From Thiomicrorhabdus sp. (GTDB taxonomy: Bacteria; Pseudomonadota; Gammaproteobacteria; Thiomicrospirales; Thiomicrospiraceae): a stretch of 6,072 bases of DNA. The stretch is taken from the NCBI GenBank assembly GCA_021648185.1, contig JAKITH010000073.1, forward strand, positions 1 through 6,072, read 5' to 3'. Under the pieces are notes generated by a model. It searched no databases. It worked only from the letters and a program-made list of their open reading frames with translations, and was not told the DNA's origin. The position numbers and the translations under genes were made by a program. Positions 1-4,524 of the stretch are shown here, one piece after another. Positions within the stretch are counted from its first letter, which is position 1. Each line of letters begins with the position of its first letter.

Positions 1-748
1 TCATATCCATGGTTGCCATAGCTAGTCCGGCACCATTAACCATGCATGCAACATTACCATCAAGTTTTACAAAATTAAGGTCGAATTTACTTGCCTCAAC
101 TTCGGTAGGATCCTCTTCGGATAAATCGCGCATAAGAGCAATTTCTTTGTGGCGATAAAGTGCATTATTATCGATAGCTACTTTGGCATCGGCTGCGTAA
201 ACCTTACCATCGGCAGCTTTTATAACTGGGTTAATCTCAAATAAGCTCGCATCAGAACCAACATAGGCTTTATAAAGAGCTGCAACAAATTTTGTCATTT
301 CTTTAAAAGCAACTCCGCTAAGGCCGAGGTTAAAAGCAATACGGCGTGCCTGGAAGCCTGTTAATCCTACTTTAGGATCGATTAGCTCATTGAAGATTTC
401 CTCGGGAGTTTCTTCGGCAACTTGCTCAATATTCATACCACCGCAAGGTGAGTACATTACCATATTTTGACCTTTATCGCGGTTTAGCAGTATGCTCATA
501 TAATACTCTTCAACATCTTCGGGACCAGGATAATATATGTTTTGCTCAATGATTATTTTTCGAACTAATTTACCTTTGCTACTAGTTTGTGGAGTTACTA
601 GCATCATGCCTAATATCTCTTTGGCAAATGATTTCACTTCTTCAAGTGATTTGGCTATTTTTACACCACCACCTTTACCGCGACCTCCGGCATGAATTTG
701 AGCTTTAACAGCCCATTTGTTTGAGCCAGATTTTTTTTGTATTTCTTT
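1..748 (-). CDS. sucC: Succinyl-CoA synthetase (ADP-forming) beta subunit, internal fragment
   Basis: SucC is the ATP-grasp beta subunit that, with SucD, interconverts succinyl-CoA and succinate with phosphorylation of ADP in the TCA cycle in the cytoplasm. Read on the minus strand the frame is open for 249 codons. It begins KEIQKKSGSNKWAVKAQIHA, followed by the glycine-rich nucleotide-binding stretch GGRGKGGGVK. Further on come YYPGPEDVEEYYMSILLNR, the FEINPV motif with the following DAKVAIDNNALYRH segment, and finally MVNGAGLAMATMDM at the window edge. These match SucC of Bacteroidota in order and spacing. The 3' part of the gene lies outside the window. The first 30-35 residues expected (a start of the MNxHEYQ type) are absent: homology stops at about 748, where the sequence turns into an unrelated integron cassette. 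The gene is therefore broken or chimeric at its 5' end. Confidence 0.93.
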
Positions 749-1152
749 GGACAGGATGCGCATGGGGATTCGACCCAGCTGGGCCTCCTCCTAAGAAAAC
801 AGTTAAGTGGACGGCTAATCATATTTGCAATGTTATTATCCCATCAATCGAATTTTCAAACGATACTTCTCTAGCCGATGGATTGGAGTTTCTACAAGGA
901 CGGCTTTGGCTCCCCAAAGAATACGGAATTAAGATCGATGGGAATGCCCTAGGTGCGGAAAAATTAAAGATACTGATAGAACTACATGCCGAAAATATTT
1001 CTCTAATCAAAGCACTTTCTTTGATTGCTGACATGTTTCAGGCCAAGCTGGTAATTGGGGCAGGTATTGTCACTCTAAAACCAGACGCGAAACCAGCAGA
1101 ACAAAACGCAGCAGAGCAACCCGCTAGCCGCCCCGCAGTTACGAATAAATGA
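748..1152 (+). CDS. Cassette 1: 5'-truncated STN-like exported protein
   Basis: The frame is open through the junction from a TTG at 721, but the first nine codons are antisense to sucC, so the genuine part begins at about 748 (WTGCAWGFDPAGPPPKK). WTGCAWG may be the end of a signal peptide or a poor lipobox; the real start is lost. The body has the pattern of the secretin/TonB short N-terminal (STN-like) domain found in many Verrucomicrobia and Planctomycetes proteins: VIIPSIEFSND, then a LADGLEFLQ helix, a KIDG strand, and an LIKALSLIADMF helix before LVIGAGIVTLKP. Such domains occur in envelope proteins, so a periplasmic location is inferred. Enzymatic function is unknown. The last 18 residues (AEQNAAEQPASRPAVTNK) are encoded by attC1, and the stop TGA lies inside that site. 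The domain call is from memory of the family and is moderate. Confidence 0.62.
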   Translation, partial: WTGCAWGFDPAGPPPKKTVKWTANHICNVIIPSIEFSNDTSLADGLEFLQGRLWLPKEYGIKIDGNALGAEKLKILIELHAENISLIKALSLIADMFQAKLVIGAGIVTLKPDAKPAEQNAAEQPASRPAVTNK

Positions 1153-1222
1153 AAACTTTAACCATTAACCTCTTCGTTCACAGTCGCCCCCGCTAGCGGG
1201 TTGCCTGTGCTCGACGTTCTGC
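1096..1222 (+). other. attC1 recombination site
   Basis: The R'' box GCAGAAC (1096-1102) and the R' core GTTCTGC (1216-1222) bound an imperfect inverted repeat: AGAGCAACCCGCT on the left faces AGCGGGTTGCCTGTGCTC on the right, with an extra unpaired base as in attC hairpins. The predicted crossover is between G1216 and T1217. The R'' box predicts that cassette 1 began with a GTTCTGC core; that core is missing upstream, which shows cassette 1 is truncated. The loop is of the type shared with attC5 and contains the AAATGAAAAC motif at 1147. Confidence 0.9.
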
Positions 1223-1265
1223 CAAACCATTGGCCCGGTAAGGCCGAGGCTGGTAGAGTCATATT

Positions 1266-1769
1266 ATGAGGATAGTGCTAACAATAATTGCTGCAACTCT
1301 ATGTCTTGTGTCTCGTGTAGAGGGAGAGACCATAGTGCCTCCAGAACCGCCCTTAAGTGAATTTTCTGACGCCGCTAAAAAAGCTGATATTATAATGCTG
1401 ATAGATATTGACCTATCCACTGATCCAACTAAAGCGACAGTTCGCGAAGTGCTTTATGGAGAGAAGGCTTATCAAAAACATAAAAACGCGATCATGAGGC
1501 GTCTTCCCAAGCATGAGAAGAGAACCGATGTTGTATTCGCTCCAATGGAAATCTTTTTCGCGAAGCTAACAGATGACCCCTTTGGTATACGAATGATAAC
1601 CAGCATTGCGCTGCATAAAACACGAACTGAGTTCCTTGGCGACGAAAAGCTTGTCTTCAAGGAGCATTCAATCAAGGCCATCAAAGCTGCAGTCGCGAAA
1701 GGCGCCAAAAAAGCAGAACAAAACGCAGCAGAGCAACCCGCTACTCGTCTCCAGTCAAAACCTAAATGA
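1266..1769 (+). CDS. Cassette 2: exported protein of unknown function
   Basis: This 167-residue protein starts at ATG 1266, 49 bases after the cassette boundary, with a weak purine stretch (GGTAGAG) ahead of it. Residues 1-20 form a clear signal peptide: MRIV, a hydrophobic core LTIIAATLCLVS, and a likely cleavage after VEG. The mature part contains DAAKKADIIMLIDIDLS, a beta-rich stretch around KATVREVLYG, a basic segment RRLPKHEKR, and an alanine/lysine-rich helix (IKAIKAAVAKGAKKAE) near the end. I recognise no catalytic motif and assign no function; export to the periplasm or cell surface is inferred from the signal peptide. Residues 150-167 (AEQNAAEQPATRLQSKPK) come from attC2, so the gene is likely to have ended differently or been open-ended before joining this attC. 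Confidence 0.75.
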   Translation: MRIVLTIIAATLCLVSRVEGETIVPPEPPLSEFSDAAKKADIIMLIDIDLSTDPTKATVREVLYGEKAYQKHKNAIMRRLPKHEKRTDVVFAPMEIFFAKLTDDPFGIRMITSIALHKTRTEFLGDEKLVFKEHSIKAIKAAVAKGAKKAEQNAAEQPATRLQSKPK

Positions 1770-1840
1770 AAATTTTAACCCTTAACTTGAACACGAAATC
1801 TCGCTACCAGTAGCGGGTTGCCTGTGCTCGATCGTTCGGC
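1713..1840 (+). other. attC2 recombination site
   Basis: R'' GCAGAAC (1713-1719) is the exact reverse complement of GTTCTGC at the left boundary of this same cassette (1216-1222). The right arm is AGCGGGTTGCCTGTGCTCG, followed by the core GTTCGGC (1834-1840). It carries one extra T before the core (CGATCGTT) compared with CGACGTT in the sister sites. The loop is the second type, ending in ACACGAAATCTCGCT. Cassette 2 spans 1217-1834. Confidence 0.9.
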
Positions 1841-1852
1841 GAAAAAATTATT

Positions 1853-2080
1853 GTGAGCAAAATAATAATGACTGCATTATTAGCAATACCATTAAGCTGG
1901 GTTCCTTATGCGGGATTATCAATTTATTGGAATCATCTAATATCAACAGTTCCTGGAGCATCACACGGCGAGGTTTCTGGACCAATTAGCTTTTTTTTGC
2001 CAGTATTATTCGTAATGGCGACTATTGTCAGTTTTGGTTTTCTAGTTATCATCGCACTGAAAATAAAGCGTGAATACTAA
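1853..2080 (+). CDS. Cassette 3: small two-helix membrane protein
   Basis: This 75-residue protein starts at GTG 1853, 18 bases after the boundary; an in-frame ATG at 1868 would remove only five residues. It has two predicted transmembrane segments, about residues 5-26 (IMTALLAIPLSWVPYAGL) and 45-70 (FFLPVLFVMATIVSFGFLV), joined by a short polar loop (TVPGASHGEVSG). It ends in a positive tail KIKREY, which suggests a cytoplasmic C-terminus. No family is recognised. The stop TAA at 2078 lies two bases before attC3, so this protein does not carry the attC-encoded tail seen in its neighbours. Small membrane proteins are common cargo of cassette arrays. Confidence 0.65.
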   Translation: MSKIIMTALLAIPLSWVPYAGLSIYWNHLISTVPGASHGEVSGPISFFLPVLFVMATIVSFGFLVIIALKIKREY

Positions 2081-2082
2081 AC

Positions 2083-2208
2083 CCCGAACAAGAGTCAGCA
2101 CCGAATCCCTGAGCCGCTCCGTAGTTATGCTTCACTTTAATTTTAAACATCAACCTCTTCGTCAACGCGCGCTCCCGCTCAGGGATACGGTGTGACTTGA
2201 CGTTCTCT
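2083..2208 (+). other. attC3 recombination site (divergent)
   Basis: R'' CCCGAAC (2083-2089) is followed by AAGAGTCAGCACCGAATCCCTGAGC in two pieces, AAGAGTCAGCACCG and ATCCCTGAGC. The facing arm is GCTCAGGGATACGGTGTGAC, then TTGAC and the core GTTCTCT (2202-2208). The two arms pair over about 20 positions with bulges. The stem sequence is unlike the other attC sites, although the loop keeps the TTTAA...CAACCTCTTCGT pattern. R'' matches the reverse complement of the cassette 3 left core (GTTCGGC) at 6 of 7 positions. Cassette 3 spans 1835-2202. Confidence 0.85.
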
Positions 2209-2246
2209 GAAAAATGATTTCTGCTGTACCGGATAGCTACACGTTG

Positions 2247-2252
2247 AAGGGG
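2247..2252 (+). promoter_or_regulatory. Possible ribosome binding site for cassette 4
   Basis: AAGGGG lies 10 bases ahead of CTG 2263, the first near-cognate start in the open frame after the in-frame TAA at 2257. It is the reason CTG is preferred over the later TTG at 2407. Modest evidence. Confidence 0.35.
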
Positions 2253-2262
2253 CAATTAAAAC

Positions 2263-2733
2263 CTGTCGCATATTTTCCATTTCACGCTTCCGACTTCGAA
2301 AAAACTTTTTCCTATCAAATTTACCGAATATGAGGAAGATGGTCTTGGTAATGCACGCGGCAAATTCATACGACTAAGTTCTGGAAGGCATTTTCTCCTT
2401 AAAGAATTGTTAGAAGCATCAATTCCGCGACTATACGCAGAAGCCGATGACGACAACTGCACGAATGAAGGGCTTGACGACTTACTCTCTGAAATGGGCG
2501 TTCTTAAAGATGATTGTCTCTGGACATTAGTCGAGGGATATGATGCCGTAGAATGTGTCTTGATGCGTGAGGACGATAATGGGCAGCGATTTGAGGTAGA
2601 GCACTTCAGAAATAAAATCGAAGCAAAGCTTCGTTTACATGAGCTATCTGCTGGAGGGCATAAGCAGTTTTTCTGGGTCGAGAGCAACAACAGAGAACAA
2701 AACGCAGCAGAGCAACCCGCTACTCGCCTCTAG
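2263..2733 (+). CDS. Cassette 4: acidic soluble protein of unknown function
   Basis: The frame is open from just after a TAA at 2257 to TAG 2731-2733. No ATG or GTG is available near the 5' end. CTG 2263, with AAGGGG upstream, gives LSHIFHFTLPTSKKLFPI as the N-terminus; TTG 2407 would remove the credible segment KFTEYEEDGLGNARGKFI. An early frameshift from ATG 2214 (frame closed at 2331) is a third possibility. The protein is strongly acidic in the middle (EADDDNCTNEGLDDLLSEMG), has no signal peptide or membrane segment, and ends with a basic/amphipathic stretch (RNKIEAKLRLHELSAGG). I do not recognise the family and assign no function; the composition suggests a small cytoplasmic protein. The last 13 residues (REQNAAEQPATRL) are encoded by attC4. 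An antisense frame over the same bases is a shadow. Confidence 0.6.
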   Translation: MSHIFHFTLPTSKKLFPIKFTEYEEDGLGNARGKFIRLSSGRHFLLKELLEASIPRLYAEADDDNCTNEGLDDLLSEMGVLKDDCLWTLVEGYDAVECVLMREDDNGQRFEVEHFRNKIEAKLRLHELSAGGHKQFFWVESNNREQNAAEQPATRL

Positions 2734-2819
2734 TCAAAAACTTAAATGAAAATTTTAACACCTAATCAGAACACGAAAGCTCGCTGTCAGTAGCGGGTTG
2801 CCTGTGCTCGACGTTAGCG
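2692..2819 (+). other. attC4 recombination site
   Basis: R'' AGAGAAC (2692-2698) is the exact reverse complement of GTTCTCT at the left boundary of cassette 4. Arms AGAGCAACCCGCTA and TAGCGGGTTGCCTGTGCTC lead to the core GTTAGCG (2813-2819). The loop is nearly that of attC2 and attC6 (ACACGAAAGCTCGCT). Cassette 4 spans 2203-2813. Confidence 0.9.
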
Positions 2820-2825
2820 ATAAAA

Positions 2826-3287
2826 ATGAACATCACACAAAAATCCAGAGATTACTTTGAAGAGTATGGAGCCGAATTTGAGTCTGCGACCGAAGACCAG
2901 TTAGCTTCTCTTAAGGAACGGAATGCTAATGGTGATACTATAGATTACTTTTCGAGTTTAAACATATCAGCTGAAATTCCAGTAAGAAGCCTGATTCGCT
3001 TTGATGATGCTCAGGCAAATTTAGAGCAAATGGTGGATATGTGCCCTAACTGCGAAGTGTGGCAACATGGCTTCATTGCTTTCGCACGTGATATTGAGGG
3101 GCGTGTATATTGCTTCAACCAGAACGATAGATCAGAAAGCGGTGTTTCAAAAATCGTCAGGCACCCTTACCCTGTAGGAGATGATTGCACATTGGATCAG
3201 GCTATTAGTACTGCTGAGCCCATTTCAGACAGTTTTGAGGCTTTTATTGACTGGATTATGGCGGATCCTGAAATTGATGCCGAATAA
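2826..3287 (+). CDS. Cassette 5: SUKH (SMI1/KNR4)-like protein
   Basis: This 153-residue soluble protein starts at ATG 2826, 12 bases after the boundary, with no evident Shine-Dalgarno sequence. Its C-terminal half has the usual SUKH layout: GFIAFARDIEGRVYCFN (residues 82-98), a polar strand region ending in IVRHPYPVGDD, and the closing helix ISDSFEAFIDWIM (133-145), which resembles the iadSFeeFl motif. The N-terminal helix that normally carries LPxDYxxFL is not clear; IPVRSLIRFDDAQ (51-63) may align with the middle strands. There is also a CPNC pair at residues 73-76. Bacterial SUKH proteins are often immunity proteins against contact-dependent or polymorphic toxins, but no toxin gene accompanies this one. 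The stop at 3285-3287 precedes attC5, so the shared tail is absent. Confidence 0.6.
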   Translation: MNITQKSRDYFEEYGAEFESATEDQLASLKERNANGDTIDYFSSLNISAEIPVRSLIRFDDAQANLEQMVDMCPNCEVWQHGFIAFARDIEGRVYCFNQNDRSESGVSKIVRHPYPVGDDCTLDQAISTAEPISDSFEAFIDWIMADPEIDAE

Positions 3288-3295
3288 CACAAATG

Positions 3296-3422
3296 CGCTA
3301 ACAAAACGCAGCAGAGCAACCCGCTAGCCGCCCCGCAGTTACGAATAAATGAAAATTTCAACCATTAGCCTCTTCGTTCACAATCGCCCCCGCTAGCGGG
3401 TTGCCTGTGCTCGACGTTCTGT
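3296..3422 (+). other. attC5 recombination site
   Basis: R'' CGCTAAC (3296-3302) is the exact reverse complement of GTTAGCG at the left boundary of cassette 5. The rest of the site differs from attC1 by about four substitutions over its length, although two non-homologous cassettes and two other attC types lie between them. Core GTTCTGT at 3416-3422. Cassette 5 spans 2814-3416. Confidence 0.9.
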
Positions 3423-3861
3423 GAAAAAATTGAAACCCTTCACAAAATATTGGAAGCTGACTTTGGGCATTTGCTTGGCAATTTCTACTGCAGCTTTGAT
3501 TGTCGACATCCGCACTCGCTCTGGTGCCTCTGATTCAATGCCGCTTGGTTTATACTGGGGTATTTCTGGATTTCTCTTTGTCTCCCTCTTCTTCTGGCAA
3601 CTTGTATGGCATGACACTTTAGTAAGATTGGGCTGTAGCTCTAAGCGGGTGAACAGCGTCTTGGTATTATCTGGATACTTTGGACTGTTGTTTATGCTGA
3701 TATCAATTGTTGAGATAATTAGTTTAGAGGATAAGCCTTTATTATTTGGTGCATCCGCGAGCATTGGACTGGTGGGTGGTGCGATTTGGACTTTGCGAAG
3801 ACGTAGTGAAGAAGACCACACAGAACAAGACGCAGCAGAGCAACCCGCTACTCGCCTCTAG
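3421..3861 (+). CDS. Cassette 6: four-helix membrane protein of unknown function
   Basis: This 146-residue protein begins at GTG 3421; the start codon uses the last two bases of the attC5 core GTTCTGT. The next in-frame Met (residue 40) would remove the first helix, so GTG is preferred despite having no ribosome binding site. Four hydrophobic segments are seen at about residues 12-30 (LTLGICLAISTAALIV), 42-63 (LYWGISGFLFVSLFFWQLV), 78-100 (VLVLSGYFGLLFMLISIVEII, given here loosely) and 107-125 (LLFGASASIGLVGGAIWTL), followed by RRRSEED, placing the C-terminus in the cytoplasm. No family or catalytic motif is recognised. The final 13 residues TEQDAAEQPATRL are encoded by attC6. A role in the inner membrane is all that can be inferred. 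Confidence 0.68.
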   Translation: MKKLKPFTKYWKLTLGICLAISTAALIVDIRTRSGASDSMPLGLYWGISGFLFVSLFFWQLVWHDTLVRLGCSSKRVNSVLVLSGYFGLLFMLISIVEIISLEDKPLLFGASASIGLVGGAIWTLRRRSEEDHTEQDAAEQPATRL

Positions 3862-3946
3862 TCAAAATCTAAATAAAAACTTCAACCATTAACTTGAACA
3901 CGAAAGCTCGCTGCCAGTAGCGGGTTGCCTGTGCTCGACGTTCGCT
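3820..3946 (+). other. attC6 recombination site
   Basis: R'' ACAGAAC (3820-3826) is the exact reverse complement of GTTCTGT at the left boundary of cassette 6. The arms are the common GAGCAACCCGCTA and TAGCGGGTTGCCTGTGCTC; core GTTCGCT at 3940-3946. Loop of the attC2/attC4 type. Cassette 6 spans 3417-3940. Confidence 0.9.
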
Positions 3947-4179
3947 GCAAAATAAATTGGCGATAGAACGCACAAGCTAGCTCACAGAATACAGACTGAT
4001 TCTCCTAATTTTTTCCGTGTAATTCCGTGCCTTCCGTGGTTTAATCCTACTCGTAGAGACTCAGCGAACAATCGAGTCGAGCGAACCGCCTTCCCGTCCT
4101 GAGTTGAAACCTCAATGAACACTTTAAACCTTAACCTGATTACGAAAGCTCGCCGCCTGGCGGTAGCTCACTCGTAGCG
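3941..4179 (+). other. Cassette 7: ORF-less cassette
   Basis: This complete 239-bp cassette lies between the attC6 and attC7 cores. About half of it is attC7; the remaining 116 bases contain no convincing ORF on either strand. They hold three copies of TTCCGTG at 4013, 4023 and 4032 and a weak AT-rich hairpin (AGAAT/ATTCT at 3986-4003) ahead of a T run. It may carry a promoter, a small RNA or nothing functional; nothing in the sequence decides between these. Confidence 0.75.
4013..4038 (+). repeat. Triple TTCCGTG repeat
   Basis: TTCCGTG occurs at 4013-4019, 4023-4029 and 4032-4038, spaced 10 and 9 bases apart, close to one helical turn. From memory, similar CCGTG-rich strings recur in intergenic DNA of PVC bacteria; this was not checked. 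Confidence 0.6.
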
Positions 4180-4185
4180 TTGATA
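4063..4185 (+). other. attC7 recombination site (divergent; abuts the IS)
   Basis: R'' AGCGAAC (4063-4069) is the exact reverse complement of GTTCGCT at the left boundary of cassette 7. The left arm CGAGTCGAGCGAACCGCC faces GGCGGTAGCTCACTCG, pairing with bulges, then TAGC and the core GTT at 4179-4181. The stem is unlike that of attC1, 2, 4, 5 and 6, but the loop keeps ACTTTAAACCTTAACC and ACGAAAGCTCGCC. The bases after GTT belong at least partly to the insertion sequence. Confidence 0.85.
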
Positions 4186-4195
4186 TGGCTGATGA
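4184..4195 (+). repeat. IS inverted repeat, transposase-distal (right) end
   Basis: TATGGCTGATGA is the perfect inverse of 5863-5874. It sits two bases after the attC7 GTT core. Confidence 0.7.
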
Positions 4196-4261
4196 TTTGT
4201 CAAATGTGTATAGTGATTTTGTCCTATCATGGATTTGATGGGTTCTAAATTTGGGGGTGAA

Positions 4262-4475
4262 GGCAGAGTTGAAACGAGGAACTTGGCGGGGTGATGCGAT
4301 TTCGCGCAGACGGGTATGCTGACATGCGTGGACTGGTTACCACAGTTTTTTGTATTCACCGATGGCTCTAATTCTTTCTCTCGTATCGAGCGCTCACCTG
4401 TCGAAACAGGATTAACTCATAACGTCACCAAGAGCTAGCCTTGCGCCTGTTTGTGTTCCTCGTCTCAATTCTGCC
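4262..4475. repeat. Imperfect inverted repeat pair (possible nested element)
   Basis: Positions 4262-4282 match the reverse complement of 4455-4475 at 19 of 21 bases (mismatches at the 7th and 12th base). Just outside, TCTAAATTTGGGGGT (4244-4258) and TCTAAAATGTGGGGT (4477-4491) match directly at 12 of 15. The arrangement resembles a miniature element with degenerate flanking duplications, or a long-range stem in an RNA. Confidence 0.5.
4397..4410 (-). other. UUCG-tetraloop hairpin in IS right end
   Basis: On the minus strand the sequence reads CCTGT TTCG ACAGG: a 5-bp perfect stem closed by a very stable tetraloop sequence. No T run follows, so it is not a terminator; it could be part of an IS-encoded structured RNA. 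Confidence 0.45.
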
Positions 4476-4524
4476 GTCTAAAATGTGGGGTTGCTCTACT
4501 TGTGGTTTCGATGCAGTTTTTGAA

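Larger units (their letters stand above)
4196..4524 (-). other. Non-coding right end of the IS; candidate guide-RNA region
   Basis: These roughly 330 bases lie between the transposase stop and the terminal repeat, with no convincing gene. They contain an imperfect 21-bp inverted repeat (4262-4282 and 4455-4475) and, on the minus strand, a compact hairpin CCTGT-TTCG-ACAGG (4397-4410) next to CTCGATACGAG. In IS1111 elements the seekRNA is encoded downstream of the transposase, so this is where it would be expected. The RNA itself is inferred, not seen. Confidence 0.35.

Noticed and set aside
2256..2690. Antisense open frame of 144 codons opposite cassette 4
   Set aside because: The plus frame has more protein-like composition and joins the attC tail as its sister genes do; the minus product is serine-rich and shadow-like.
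3986..4014. Hairpin AGAAT/ATTCT followed by a T run as a rho-independent terminator in cassette 7
   Set aside because: The stem has only five pairs, four of them A-T, with an 8-base loop and a gap before the Ts; too weak to call.
1096..4185. The recurring 120-130 bp units as a CRISPR array or dispersed palindromic repeats
   Set aside because: Spacing is irregular, the units enclose genes, and own-boundary R''/R' matching identifies them as attC sites.
4185..4322. Short frame MADDLSNVYSDFVLSWI, then a stop and 27 further open codons, as a broken cassette gene
   Set aside because: Its ATG falls inside the IS terminal repeat; with the IS boundaries at 4184 and 5874 the frame is most simply chance in the IS non-coding end.
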